A stretch of DNA of 64,000 bases from Streptomyces sp. Y2F8-2 (GCF_014905555.1 NZ_BNGS01000006.1:186001-250000), one strand, 5' to 3'; positions 31,635-40,829 are shown, numbered from the stretch's first letter. The notes: generated from the sequence alone by a model not told the origin. Numbers and translations: made by a program.

Positions 31635-32678
31635 TCAGCCGTCCTCGGGAGCGGGGAGTTCACCGGAGCCGCGGGCGAGGTAACGGGTGGGCAGTACCCG
31701 GTGGCGAGCGGGTCCGCCCTCACCCTCGAGTCGCTCGAACAGCAGGCTCGCGGCCTCCCGGCCGATGGCGGAGTGATCCTGGGCGATCACCGAGATGCCG
31801 GGTTCGAGCAGGTCGGCGAGGGGCAGGTCGTCGAAGCCGATCAGCGCCACGCGGCGCTGCAACCGGAGCTCCTGCAGGGTCCGGCGGGCCCCGATGGTCA
31901 GGAGGTTCTGGCCGGAGACGAGTGCGGTGGGCGCGTGGGCGAGGGCCAGGAGTGCGCGAGTGGCATCCTGAGCGGCTGCCGCGCCGTGCAGGCCACGCCT
32001 CACAAGAGAGGGGTGCAGGACGCATCCCACCTCGGCGAGCCCCTCCACGAAGCCGGCGTAGCGCTCTTCGGCGGTCCAGATCGAGCGGAGGTCCCCGAGG
32101 AAGGCGATGCGCCGGTGACCTGCCTCGTGCAGCCTTTTCACCGCTGCCCGCACGCCCGCACGGTTGTCCACCGTCACGGTGTCCACCTGCGGCGCCGTGG
32201 TGCGGCGGTCGACGCAGACGACGGGTGTACCGGCGCGGCGGGCCGCGTCGAGGTCGGTGTCGTTCTGTCCGGTGGGCACCACGATGAGGCCGTCGACCCG
32301 GCGGGCGGTGAAGGTCTTCAGCAGACCGCGTTCCCGGACCGGGTCCTCGTCGGTGGACCCGGTCAGGACCAGCACGCCACGGTCGGCGGCGGCATCCTCC
32401 ACCGCGCGGTGGAGCGCGGCGGAGAAGGGGTTGGCCGCGTCCTCCAGGACCAGGCCGAGGGTGTGGGTGCGGCGGTCGGCCCGGCGCAGGCTGCTGGCCG
32501 TCAGGTCATGGCGGTAGCCGAGCAGCTCGGCCGCGCGCGTCACCCGTTCCGCCAGGTCAGGGGTGACGGGCTTGCCGTTGACGACCCGCGAGACGGTGGC
32601 GATCCCCACCCCGGCCATGGTCGCGACGTCGCGCATGGTCACCGGTCGCCGGCCTGTGTCGTTCTGCTCGCTGGGCAA
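31635..32678 (-). CDS. LacI-family repressor 2, divergent from the levanase
   Basis: A 347-residue LacI regulator: M-R-D-V-A-T-M-A-G-V-G-I-A-T-V-S-R-V-V-N-G is the HTH, preceded by a 15-residue tail. I choose the TTG at 32678 with GGGAG about 7 bases upstream; an ATG at 32759 is possible but leaves an Arg-rich extension. The effector domain ends P-T-R-Y-L-A-R-G-S. It faces the levanase gene across about 300 bp with a GAAACGTTTC palindrome and is the probable fructan-responsive repressor. Confidence 0.87.
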   Translation of the reverse strand: MPSEQNDTGRRPVTMRDVATMAGVGIATVSRVVNGKPVTPDLAERVTRAAELLGYRHDLTASSLRRADRRTHTLGLVLEDAANPFSAALHRAVEDAAADRGVLVLTGSTDEDPVRERGLLKTFTARRVDGLIVVPTGQNDTDLDAARRAGTPVVCVDRRTTAPQVDTVTVDNRAGVRAAVKRLHEAGHRRIAFLGDLRSIWTAEERYAGFVEGLAEVGCVLHPSLVRRGLHGAAAAQDATRALLALAHAPTALVSGQNLLTIGARRTLQELRLQRRVALIGFDDLPLADLLEPGISVIAQDHSAIGREAASLLFERLEGEGGPARHRVLPTRYLARGSGELPAPEDG

Positions 32679-32799
32679 CGTTTTCTCCCGGGGTCGACGG
32701 CTGGGATCGATAGCACCGCGCAGCCGTCTCGATCCTCGCATTCGGGAGTTTTCCTGCACAGGGTCTGGACTTCGGCAGCATGGTGCCCGTACGTTCGGC

Positions 32800-32809
32800 G
32801 AAACGTTTC
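32800..32809. promoter_or_regulatory. LacI-type operator before the levanase
   Basis: GAAACGTTTC is a perfect 10-bp palindrome with the central CG typical of LacI-family sites, in the 302-bp gap between LacI 2 and the levanase. A related AACGTTTTC lies at the start of LacI 2. Confidence 0.5.
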
Positions 32810-32980
32810 CAGCCGCTGGCTGGAGCTGCCGGTGCCGTGCTGCCCCTCACGGCCGGCTCGCCTGTGGCCTTGGACGAGGCCACGGCCAAGCCGCCGCCCG
32901 CACCCGACACGCGTCAAGCGCCACTCGTCACGCGTCAGTCCCTACGGCTGAGCCGAAGCCGCACGCCTGCAAGGAGAGCC

Positions 32981-35530
32981 ATGTCCAGAAACACTCGTCC
33001 GCGCCGCAGACTCCTGGCCGCGCTGGCCGTCCTGTCCGGGCTCGGCCTGGTCGCCGCGTCTCCCGCCATGGCCGACACGCTCTACCACGAGCAGTACCGC
33101 CCCCAGTTCCACTTCACCCCGGCCCAGAACTGGATGAACGACCCCAACGGCCTCATCTACTACAAGGGCCAGTACCACCTGTTCTTCCAGTACAACCCGT
33201 CCGGGAACACCTGGGGCAACATGTCCTGGGGCCACGCCGTCAGCACCGACCTCGTCCACTGGAAGCAACTCCCGCTGGCCATCCCCCAGGACGACCAGGA
33301 GATGATCTTCTCCGGCAGCGTGGTGCTGGACAGGAACAACACCACCGGCTTCGGCACCAGCAAGAATCCTCCGCTCGTCGCCATCTACACCAGCGCGCAG
33401 AAGGCGTCCGGCAAGCAGCAGCAGGCCCTTGCCTACAGCACCGACGGCGGTACCACCTGGACCAAGTACTACGACAACCCGGTGCTCGACATCGGCTCGA
33501 ACAACTTCCGCGACCCCAAGGTCTTCTGGTACGCCCCCACGCAGCGCTGGCTGATGGCAGTCTCCCTCGCCGACCAGCACAAGATCTCCTTCTACAGCTC
33601 CGCCGACCTCAAACACTGGACCCACCAGAGCGACTTCGGCCCGGCCGGCGCGACCGGCGGAGTGTGGGAGTGCCCGGACCTGTTCCCGCTCCCCGTCGAC
33701 GGCGACCCGAAGAAGACGAAGTGGGTGCTGGCCGTCAACCTCAACCCCGGTGGCATCGCGGGCGGCTCCGGCGCCCAGTACTTCGTCGGCGACTTCGACG
33801 GCAAGAAGTTCACCTCCGACGACTCCGGCACGTACACCCCGCCGAGCGGTACCGTCCTGCAGGACTTCGAGTCCGGCTCGTTCGGCGACTGGACGGCCAC
33901 CGGTGACGCGTTCGGCAGCGCGCCGGCGGCCGGGCCGGTGGACGGCCAGCAGACCGTCACCGGATTCGAGGGCAAGGGCTTCGTCAACAGCTTTCACGGC
34001 GGCGACGCCTCCACCGGCACGCTGACCTCGCCCGCGTTCACCGTGACCAGCAACTACATCAACTTCAAGGTCGGCGGCGGCAACCACCCGTACGCCCCCG
34101 GCTCCGTCCTGGGCGACCAGCCGGCACCGACCGGCGAAACCCTCGCCGACTTCGAGGGCAGCACGTACACCAGCCCCATCGGCGACTGGACCACCACCGG
34201 CGACGCCTTCGGCACCGGACCGGCCCAGGGCACCCTCCCCGGCCAGCAGCAGGTCACCGGCTACCTCGGCCACGGCCTGGTCAACTCCTTCCTCGACGGC
34301 GACGCGAGCACCGGCACGCTGACCTCTCCGACCTTCACCATCGACAAGAAGTACCTGGACTTCCTCATCGGCGGCGGCTACCACCCCGCCGGCTCCGACG
34401 CCCCCACCGCCGTCGAACTCGTCGTGGACGGGAAAGTGGTGCGCTCCGCCACCGGATCCAACGGCGAAGCCCTGAGCTGGGCGTCCTGGGACCTGTCCGA
34501 CCTGCAGGGCAAGCAGGCCCAGATCAAGGTCGTGGACGACAACACGGGCGGCTGGGGCCACCTCAACCTCGACCAGGTCGTCCTCTCCGACACCCAGGCG
34601 AAGCCCCCCTCCATCGAGACCGGCGTCAACCTGCTGGTCGACGGCAAGGTCGTCCAGAGTGCCACCGGCGCCGACTCCGAGAACCTCGACTGGGCCTCCT
34701 TCAACACCACCGCCTACAAGGGCGAGAAGGCCCAGATCCAGATCGTGGACGCGAACACCGGCGGCTGGGGACACGTCCTCGCCGACCAGTTCACCGCCGC
34801 CGACAAGCCCGCCCTGACCACCACCCAGCGCGCCCACTGGCTCGACTACGGCGCGGACTTCTACGCCGCCAACACGTGGAACGACGCTCCCGGCGGCCGC
34901 CGCGTCATGATCGCCTGGATGAACAACTGGAACTACGGCCAGGCCATCCCCACCAGCCCGTGGCGCAGCGCCGACTCCTTCCCCCGCCAGCTCTCCCTGC
35001 AGACCGTCAACGGCAAGGTCCAGCTGATCCAGCAGCCGGTCCGCGAACTGACCACCCTGCGCGGCGTCCGCACCCAGTTGCCCAGCACACGCGTCGCGAA
35101 CACCACCACCCCCCTCGCAGCGCACGGCAACAGCCAGGAACTCCAGGCCGACCTCACCGCCGGCACCGCCGACCGCTTCGGGCTGGACGTCCGTACCGGC
35201 GGCGGGCAGCGCACCCGCATCGGCTACGACACCGCCACCGGCGAGGTCTACATCGACCGCACCGCCTCCGGCGCGACCGACTTCGACCCCACCTTCTCCG
35301 GTGTCCAGCGCGCCCCCCTCGCGCTCGACGGCGGCCGGCTGAGCCTGCACGTCCTGGTCGACGCCTCCTCTGTCGAGGTCTACGCCCAGAACACGCGGGG
35401 CGAACAGGTGGTCCTCACCGACCAGGTCTTCCCGGATTCCTCCAGCACCGGCGTCGACGCCTTCGCCGAAGGCGGCACCGCCACCCTCGATCAACTGCAG
35501 GCGTGGCAGCTGAAGTCCATCTGGCCCTGA
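32981..35530 (+). CDS. Secreted GH32 levanase/fructanase with nested inserted modules
   Basis: An 849-residue exported glycoside hydrolase. Signal peptide with an Arg-rich start, hydrophobic core and A-M-A-D cleavage region near 31. GH32 catalytic residues are all visible: nucleophile Asp54 in W-M-N-D-P-N-G, R177-D-P, and acid/base Glu230 in W-E-C-P-D. The propeller is interrupted at about 288 and resumes at about 612 (H-W-L-D-Y-G-A-D-F-Y-A-A); the insert consists of two copies of a beta module, one inside the other. The C-terminal beta-sandwich (about 675-849) follows. Expected to hydrolyse levan or inulin outside the cell to fructose. AAGGAGAG precedes ATG 32981. The whole minus strand is also open, a composition effect. 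Confidence 0.92.
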   Translation: MSRNTRPRRRLLAALAVLSGLGLVAASPAMADTLYHEQYRPQFHFTPAQNWMNDPNGLIYYKGQYHLFFQYNPSGNTWGNMSWGHAVSTDLVHWKQLPLAIPQDDQEMIFSGSVVLDRNNTTGFGTSKNPPLVAIYTSAQKASGKQQQALAYSTDGGTTWTKYYDNPVLDIGSNNFRDPKVFWYAPTQRWLMAVSLADQHKISFYSSADLKHWTHQSDFGPAGATGGVWECPDLFPLPVDGDPKKTKWVLAVNLNPGGIAGGSGAQYFVGDFDGKKFTSDDSGTYTPPSGTVLQDFESGSFGDWTATGDAFGSAPAAGPVDGQQTVTGFEGKGFVNSFHGGDASTGTLTSPAFTVTSNYINFKVGGGNHPYAPGSVLGDQPAPTGETLADFEGSTYTSPIGDWTTTGDAFGTGPAQGTLPGQQQVTGYLGHGLVNSFLDGDASTGTLTSPTFTIDKKYLDFLIGGGYHPAGSDAPTAVELVVDGKVVRSATGSNGEALSWASWDLSDLQGKQAQIKVVDDNTGGWGHLNLDQVVLSDTQAKPPSIETGVNLLVDGKVVQSATGADSENLDWASFNTTAYKGEKAQIQIVDANTGGWGHVLADQFTAADKPALTTTQRAHWLDYGADFYAANTWNDAPGGRRVMIAWMNNWNYGQAIPTSPWRSADSFPRQLSLQTVNGKVQLIQQPVRELTTLRGVRTQLPSTRVANTTTPLAAHGNSQELQADLTAGTADRFGLDVRTGGGQRTRIGYDTATGEVYIDRTASGATDFDPTFSGVQRAPLALDGGRLSLHVLVDASSVEVYAQNTRGEQVVLTDQVFPDSSSTGVDAFAEGGTATLDQLQAWQLKSIWP
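33851..34801 (+). repeat. Nested module duplication inside the levanase
   Basis: Protein segments A1 (291-378) and A2 (386-470) are alike (D-F-E-x-S...G-D-W-T-x-T-G-D-A-F-G...G-D-A-S-T-G-T-L-T-S-P); B1 (477-537) and B2 (548-607) are alike (V-D-G-K-V-V-x-S-A-T-G...N-T-G-G-W-G-H). The order A1-A2-B1-B2 means that one A+B module sits inside another. Confidence 0.75.
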
Positions 35531-35542
35531 TGAGCGTCAGGC

Positions 35543-35581
35543 CCGTGCGCCGGACGGCCGGGAACGGCTTCCGGCGCACGG
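35543..35581 (+). terminator. Hairpin after the levanase gene
   Basis: Perfect 11-bp stem CCGTGCGCCGG/CCGGCGCACGG (35543-35553, 35571-35581), loop 17, 12 bp past the stop; no T run. Confidence 0.55.
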
Positions 35582-35798
35582 ATATCGGCGCGGGAGCCAG
35601 GCCGGCACATCCTGTGGGGTCTCGGCGCCTACGGAGAGGAGCCTCCGGGAGCTGTCTCCTCCCCGTTCCTCTCACCCCTGTCCCGCTTCTGACCAGCAGT
35701 TCCGGCCAGTCACGGACCAAGCCGCGTTCACGCGACTCCGGAGCAGCAGGCCCGCCCCGCCGGGCGGGGACTCGGCCGAACCTCTCCGCCCAATGTGG

Positions 35799-37340
35799 TC
35801 ACGGTGTGGGTCCGAGGCCTGTCTTCAGCCGTCGGCGGTCGGGCCGGCCGACGGCGTCCGCGTCGGTCAGCAGGGTGCGGAGACTGCCGGTGTACACGTC
35901 CGTACGGTTCTGTGGTGCGCCGGAGTGGGTCTCGGTGAGCACCGCCCGTACTCCCTTGCCGTCTGCCACCAGGCCTTGGTAGTCGCCGAGGAAGTAGCCC
36001 CCGGCGAACGGCGCCTGCAGCCAGTCGAAGACCCGCGAGATCCGCCGTTCGGTCCGGAGCTTCGGGTTTCCGTGCTGCAGCGTGGCCAGTTGGTAGGCGG
36101 TGGGCAGGGTGGTGGTGTCGCCGGGCTTGAGGAAGCGCAGGTCGTAGTAAGTGAGCGCGACCGTGCCCCGCTCGGCGACTGCGATCGACGGTGAGAAGGC
36201 CGGAACGCCCTCGGGGCTGATCAGCTCCGGGGTCCCCCAGGTGCGTCCGCCGTCGGTGGACCGCACAAGCTGGACGGAGTCGAACTTTCCACCGGAGAAG
36301 TCCGAGCCCTCGTAGGCCATGTACAGCGTGCCCGTCCTGGGATCGACGGCCGGGCTCGGCAGGGTGGCGGCGGCGCGCAGCAGTTTGGTGGGGTCGTTCG
36401 GGTCGACCTCCGGTACGGAGGTGTCCCGGGCCACGGTGACCGGGGCGCTCCAGGTCTCTCCGGCGTCGGTCGAGGTGACCACCTCGTAGCGGGCTTCGAC
36501 GACGGTGCTCAGGTCGTCGGAGTGGGTGATCCGGTCGAAGAAGTCGTACAGGGTGCCGGTGCGCCGGTCGACGACGATCAGATGGCCGATGGTCTGGGTG
36601 TTGGGAACGGTGCTGGTGTCGACGAACGGCCGCGCCTTGCTCCAGGTGCGGCCGCCGTCGCGGGTGACGGAGATGTAGCCGGGACCGTCGAGGGAGCTGG
36701 GGCCGGGTGGGTCGTTGTCGAGGCGGTTCCAGACCTGGTAGGCGGTGCCCTTGCGGATCGGGTCGGCGGTGAGTGACGGCTTGTCGTTGAAGAACGGCTG
36801 CTCGTCGACGTGCGTGGTGGTGAGGTTCTGCCAAGTGCGGCCGCCGTCGCGGGAGGTGACGGCCAGGAGGGCGCTGCGCGTGCTCTTCGTGAAGTCGACA
36901 CCCTCCCCGCCGGCGTAGACCGTGCCGTCCGGTCCGGTGCTCACCCAGGGGTCGGAGGCCCGCTCGTAGTCCGCGCCGCCGGGGGCGCACAGGCTGAACG
37001 GCAGCGTGCTCCGGTGGAAGGTGTGGCCGTCCGTGGTCCAGCCGGCCGCCAGGCCACGGGCGCCGCCGTCGTTCCAGCGATCCTGCTGGAACACGGTGAC
37101 CACGCGCTCGGGGTCGCGCGGATCGACGGACAGATACGGCTCGACCTCGGTGCCCGGGTAGACGATGCTGTCGGGGGACCTCGCTCCGATGGTGCACTTC
37201 GCGTACGGGTCGCCCTGGGACACCTTGACCAGTGAGGTGCCGTCGGGGTCCCGGTCTGCTGCGGCGGGAGTCGCGCCGGTGACCGTGACGAGCAGGAGCG
37301 CGGCGGTGGTGACGGCGGTCAGCGGCAGGACGACGCGCAT
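35799..37340 (-). CDS. Secreted BNR-repeat (sialidase-like) exo-enzyme
   Basis: A 513-residue protein with a signal peptide (M-R-V-V-L-P... to T-P-A-A-A-D) and a beta-propeller with at least four Asp boxes: S-R-D-G-G-R-T-W, T-R-D-G-G-R-T-W, S-T-D-A-G-E-T-W and S-T-D-G-G-R-T-W. This is the fold of sialidases and related exo-glycosidases. I cannot confirm the full Arg triad and Tyr/Glu pair of true neuraminidases, so the substrate is open; a plant or microbial glycan is possible. GGAGGAG precedes ATG 37340. It converges with the levanase. Confidence 0.75.
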   Translation of the reverse strand: MRVVLPLTAVTTAALLLVTVTGATPAAADRDPDGTSLVKVSQGDPYAKCTIGARSPDSIVYPGTEVEPYLSVDPRDPERVVTVFQQDRWNDGGARGLAAGWTTDGHTFHRSTLPFSLCAPGGADYERASDPWVSTGPDGTVYAGGEGVDFTKSTRSALLAVTSRDGGRTWQNLTTTHVDEQPFFNDKPSLTADPIRKGTAYQVWNRLDNDPPGPSSLDGPGYISVTRDGGRTWSKARPFVDTSTVPNTQTIGHLIVVDRRTGTLYDFFDRITHSDDLSTVVEARYEVVTSTDAGETWSAPVTVARDTSVPEVDPNDPTKLLRAAATLPSPAVDPRTGTLYMAYEGSDFSGGKFDSVQLVRSTDGGRTWGTPELISPEGVPAFSPSIAVAERGTVALTYYDLRFLKPGDTTTLPTAYQLATLQHGNPKLRTERRISRVFDWLQAPFAGGYFLGDYQGLVADGKGVRAVLTETHSGAPQNRTDVYTGSLRTLLTDADAVGRPDRRRLKTGLGPTP

Positions 37341-38050
37341 GCGGGATCTCCTCCGGGCCTGTCAGCCGGGGTACGGGACCGCCGTCATCGGGGCGGCCTG
37401 GGGCGCGGAGGCGTACCGGAACGCGAGGGTGGGGCGACTCCGCTTGGTCCTTTTCGGCGTTGCAGCCGGTGCCCTTGATGGGCCGAACGACGGAGTCGTC
37501 CCCGGGTCGTCGAGGAACACGTCGGAGCCGACCGGCGGGTGCACCGTGCCGGTCGGCTCCTGGTCGTGCTGTTACGGCGCCGTCTCGTAGCTCCCCGGAG
37601 AGGGCCGTGGGCGGCGTGCCGGTTGGCGATGCCGACGGGGTCGGCCTTGACTCGGACGGGTTGGAGCGCGATGACCTGCTGGACCTCTTCCGCGGTGGGG
37701 ATGAGTCAGGGCATCGGCAAGTACAGCTGGGAAATCCGAATCAATACAGCTGGGACATGCGAACGACCTCGCCGGTCACTGTCTGACGACATGGCCGAGG
37801 CCGTTCAGGACGGCGGCGAGCGCGGTGTTCAGGACGGCGCGGACCGTCTCGAAGCGGTGACGGCCTCGGCTTCGAGCCGGTCGGCGTCCACCATCGCGAG
37901 TGCGTCCGACGCCGACGCCGTGGCCGAGCCGTCGGGCGGTGTCGAGACGGGCGCGGGCGATCCACCCGGCGGTGAACCGGGTGCCGTCACCCCATACGCA
38001 CCGCAGCGGGTGCACCGGCCGGGCTGGTTGCCCAGCCGGGCGCCGACCGG
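37341..38050. other. 710-bp region without a confident gene
   Basis: A 60-codon minus-strand frame (37362-37544, Pro/Ala/Ser-rich) ends 21 bp before the sialidase-like gene and might be the end of a lost gene or a leader; nothing else stands out. Frames on the plus strand (37539-38105) look non-coding. Confidence 0.45.
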
Positions 38051-38251
38051 TCAAGTGATCGGCTGCGTGGTCCCGTCAGGCAGCGCGCAGACCTCGCCGG
38101 CGTAGGGGCGTGCAACGATCTGTCCGCCGGCGGCCGTGCAGTCGTCTCTGGAGACGTTCGGAGACGAGGCGGCCCCGGCGCTGACAGCGCCGACGGCGCT
38201 CACGCCGGCAAGGGTTGCCGCGGCCAGGGCGAGGCCCAGGATTCTGCGCAT
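38051..38251 (-). CDS. Small secreted protein 1 (66 aa, two Cys)
   Basis: M-R-R-I-L-G-L-A-L-A-A-A-T-L-A-G forms a clear signal peptide with likely cleavage after A-G-A-A; the mature part of about 38 residues has two Cys (D-D-C-T-A-A-G-G and E-V-C-A-L-P-D-G-T) that could form one disulphide. GAGGAGGAA precedes the ATG at 38251. Function unknown; similar in size and layout to the peptides at 38532 and 39070. Confidence 0.75.
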   Translation of the reverse strand: MRRILGLALAAATLAGVSAVGAVSAGAASSPNVSRDDCTAAGGQIVARPYAGEVCALPDGTTQPIT

Positions 38252-38531
38252 GACTTCCTCCTCCTCTCAGGCGCCTTCGTTCGGCCTTCGGGAAGGACAA
38301 GTCTCAGACGACGGCGCCCTCTTACTCAGCATGGGGGCTCCGCATGAGGCCCGCGAGGCGAGGCGAGGCGGGGCTGGGCGCCGCGCCCGGGCGGTGACTG
38401 CCCGGCCTCGGAGGGGCATGACGTCACCGACCTCGACCGGCCGCATCGGTACGCCGCATGCGCGTCGGTAGGAGCGGGGCGACGTCGATGTCCTCGGCGT
38501 CGAGACTGCCATGTGTCCGGGCAGGCCGGTT

Positions 38532-38807
38532 CTAACGCGGTTCGTGGGCCGCCGCCCGGCAGGCAGCGGTCGCGGCGCCGCCCGCCACTCCGGCCCCGGT
38601 CAGCCCGGTCACACACCCCTGCAGGTCTCCGACCACGCCACGGCTGCAGGCCGCTGTGACGGAGTCGGAAGCGGTGGCACCGGCCAGTCCGGCCATCTGT
38701 GTGCAGGCGGGGATGTCCGCCCGGACCGCGGGAGCGGCGAGGACCGCACCGCCGAGGGTGAGGGTCAGGCCGGTGAGGGCACCGGCGATACGGGTCGACG
38801 TGCGCAT
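38532..38807 (-). CDS. Small secreted protein 2 (91 aa, four Cys)
   Basis: Signal peptide M-R-T-S-T-R-I-A-G-A-L-T-G-L-T to about A-V-R-A; the mature part has four Cys (P-A-C-T, A-A-C-S, Q-G-C-V, A-A-C-R) and is rich in Ala/Gly/Thr. The regular Cys spacing suggests two disulphides. The frame remains open upstream to 39962 but that extension crosses other genes. Function unknown. Confidence 0.7.
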   Translation of the reverse strand: MRTSTRIAGALTGLTLTLGGAVLAAPAVRADIPACTQMAGLAGATASDSVTAACSRGVVGDLQGCVTGLTGAGVAGGAATAACRAAAHEPR

Positions 38808-39069
38808 GGGACGCACCTGCCTTCCGGGTTGGTCGCGCGGTCCTGGTCCCGACGGGCCGGATCCACGCGGCAAGGCCGCCTGGCGACGCTCGGTGAGTGG
38901 TGCCCCGGCCGACGGGCTCACAGACTGACGGCACGAGTCTGCGTCGAGTGCTTCCGGGCCGACACAGACCTGGCGTGCCCGACGGGTCGGCACAGTCCCT
39001 GTGACTCTCCCGGTTACGCTCGCCGCGGGAGCGCCCCGCGGCGCGTGGCTGCGGGGCGCCTTGTGGGCT

Positions 39070-39285
39070 TTAGTCGACCTGCTCGCCGTCGTGCGTACCG
39101 CCCCTGCAGTAGTTGCCCGCCTCATTGATCGCGGGCGTTCCGCCGCCCTGACTGCACTCAGAAGGGGTGACGTAGGATGGAGCACCTTGTGCGGTGGCGG
39201 CGGTGGCGGTGGCGGCGCCTGTGAGGCCGAGTCCGGTGAGGGCTGCCGTGGCGACGACGGCGGCGAGGATTCGCCGAATGCGCAT
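39070..39285 (-). CDS. Small secreted protein 3 (71 aa, two Cys)
   Basis: M-R-I-R-R-I-L-A-A-V-V-A-T-A-A-L-T-G and A-T-A-T-A-A make a signal peptide; the mature part carries S-E-C-S-Q-G-G-G and N-Y-C-R-G-G, the same spacing style as peptide 1 (C-x-x-G-G-G/G-G...C). AAAGGGGAACC precedes the ATG at 39285. Likely a distant paralogue of peptide 1. Confidence 0.72.
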   Translation of the reverse strand: MRIRRILAAVVATAALTGLGLTGAATATAATAQGAPSYVTPSECSQGGGTPAINEAGNYCRGGTHDGEQVD

Positions 39286-39434
39286 TTGGTTCCCCTTTCA
39301 CGCATTGCCTCGATTGGGGCACTACTCAGCTTGATCTTCACCCATGTGGGTGGCACGTCATGTTGCGCCATTCGGGTGATAGCGCTGTCGGGTGCGGGGT
39401 CGGTGACGCGACCCGTCGGGCAGGCCCTGAAACG

Positions 39435-39467
39435 AAGAGACCACCCCGGCCGGATGCGTGGTCTCTT
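39435..39467. terminator. Probable bidirectional terminator
   Basis: 10-bp stem AAGAGACCAC/GTGGTCTCTT with a 13-base loop, T-rich on both outer sides, between small secreted protein 3 and the possible membrane peptide. Confidence 0.55.
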
Positions 39468-39666
39468 GGTTGTTCCGCAGGGGGCGGCGTCCGCAACCGG
39501 CCCCCTGCGAAGAGCCGTGTTGACCTGCGGAAACGGTGACCGTATCCCTTGCTGGCAGATACCTCCATGGCCGCCGGCTCGGGAGGCGTTTCCTCGTTTC
39601 CTCCCAGGCCGGCCCTCAGCCGTTTCAGGCGCCTTGCCGGGGCCGACGGGGCCGACGGGGCCGCGG

Positions 39667-39756
39667 TCAGAACAGCCACGCCCCGAAGGCCGCGGCCGCC
39701 AGGCCCACGGCAAGGAAGAGGTGTTCGAGCACCCGATCGGTCGGCGCACTCGCCAT
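39667..39756 (-). CDS. Possible 29-residue membrane peptide
   Basis: An ATG frame whose product has a short polar start (M-A-S-A-P-T-D-R-V) and one hydrophobic helix, L-F-L-A-V-G-L-A-A-A-A-F-G-A-W-L-F, running to the stop. The end resembles that of the membrane protein at 41121-41372 (I-A-A-L-G-V-W-L-L). No strong ribosome-binding site is seen. It could also be the last exposed helix of a lost gene. Confidence 0.3.
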   Translation of the reverse strand: MASAPTDRVLEHLFLAVGLAAAAFGAWLF

Positions 39757-39960
39757 CGTGGCCGACCGTCGTCGGCCGAGGTTCGTGCCACCACCGTGCC
39801 GATGCAGAGGTCAGCCACGGTCAGCGAAGGAGACCTGCGGTCGACTTTCGTCCTCACCGGACGTGGAAACCGCAGGTCAGTGGCGTGACGCGGTTGTTCC
39901 GTTCCTGATCTGTGCCGACGGCCACAGCGAAACGGGTTACGCGTAGGCTCATACTGAGTC

Positions 39961-40182
39961 ATGACAAAGCCTGCTGCACCGAAGCGTCATCTGCCTACCA
40001 GCCCCTTCAAGGCCCCGGTCACACCGGCTCCCAAGCACTTCGCCATGGGCGATCAGGTCACCCACGACGTCTACGGCCTCGGCCGGGTGATCGGCATCGA
40101 GGACGGAATCGCGACGCTGGTGGATTTCGGCTCGGCACAAGTGCGGATCTTGAGCCCGTACGCCAAGATGACCAAGCTGTAG
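39961..40182 (+). CDS. Conserved small basic protein with an SH3/KOW-like core
   Basis: A 73-residue protein: a basic Pro-rich N-terminus, then F-A-M-G-D-Q-V-T-H-D-V-Y-G-L-G-R-V-I-G-I-E-D-G and L-V-D-F-G-S-A-Q-V-R-I-L. This pattern (G-D-x-V-x-H-x-x-Y-G-x-G-x-V) is that of the small barrel found at the end of UvrD/PcrA-type helicases and in CarD-like RNA-polymerase binders. It may contact a polymerase or helicase; unproven. Confidence 0.75.
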   Translation: MTKPAAPKRHLPTSPFKAPVTPAPKHFAMGDQVTHDVYGLGRVIGIEDGIATLVDFGSAQVRILSPYAKMTKL

Positions 40183-40520
40183 GACCGCTGTGCCCGGTCA
40201 CGGCACACCAGGTCCCTTCAGGGACCTGTCACGAAAGAGAGACCTCTCATCGATCTGATGCCGCTGTTCTCCGCCCTGGACGGGCAACCCCGCTGCTCCG
40301 CTGCAGCATCGCCGCCTCCGACGACGAAGCCCTTCCATGCCCCTGACTTCGGGCAGGACGAGACCTTGCCCATCGAGGGCGCAGAGGAGCCCGCCTCGGG
40401 CATGTGTGGGGTGCGACCCAAGGCAGCTCGGCTCCACGACTGACGGTGGCTGTGGCGACCGGCCGCGGGCCGTGTCCGATGCTGCGGTGAGGAGTGCGGC
40501 CGTCTCAGCTTCCGTTTCGT
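40183..40520. other. 338-bp intergenic region
   Basis: Nothing was found beyond the hairpin at 40210-40227. Confidence 0.45.
40210..40227 (+). terminator. Hairpin after the small basic protein gene
   Basis: AGGTCCC-TTCA-GGGACCT, 27 bp past the stop; no T run. Confidence 0.4.
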
Positions 40521-40790
40521 TCAGTCCGGTTCACCGTCGTTCAGACGAGACCGTGTGCCGGGTCCAGATTCTTCGAGCTGGTCTTCGAGGATGACGATGC
40601 GGCAGGCGACCTCGATGGGGGTGCCCCGGTCGACGAGTTCGCGGGCGCGGGCGGCGATGCGCAGCTGGTGGCGGGAGTAGCGGCGGTGGCCGCCTTCGGG
40701 GCGCAGGGGGCTGATCAAGCCGTGTTCGCCGAGGGCGCGGAGGAAGGCGGGGGGGGGTGCCCAGCATGTGATCAACGGAGGCCGCTCCCC
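40521..40790 (-). pseudogene. Frameshifted MerR-family regulator remnant
   Basis: The C-terminal part reads A-F-L-R-A-L-G-E-H-G-L-I-S-P, then G-G-H-R-R-Y-S-R-H-Q-L-R and E-V-A-C-R-I-V-I-L-E-D-Q-L, a MerR winged helix. The preceding residues (D-H-M-L-G-T-P) are in another frame, and the switch falls in a run of about nine G (40749-40757), so a one-base slip or sequencing error is likely there. The extreme N-terminus is missing and the frame instead runs into integrase sequence. Confidence 0.6.
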
Positions 40791-40829
40791 CACCGGAAAC
40801 CGCTCCCCCCACCGCCTCGGATCATGGCG

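Noticed and set aside
32942..35494. An 850-codon open frame on the minus strand across the levanase
   Set aside because: It mirrors the strongly supported GH32 gene; its product is low-complexity Gly/Val/Asp-rich and arises from high third-position GC.
38340..38375. Short GAGGC tandem run as a functional repeat
   Set aside because: Only about three to four imperfect units in GC-rich DNA; likely chance.
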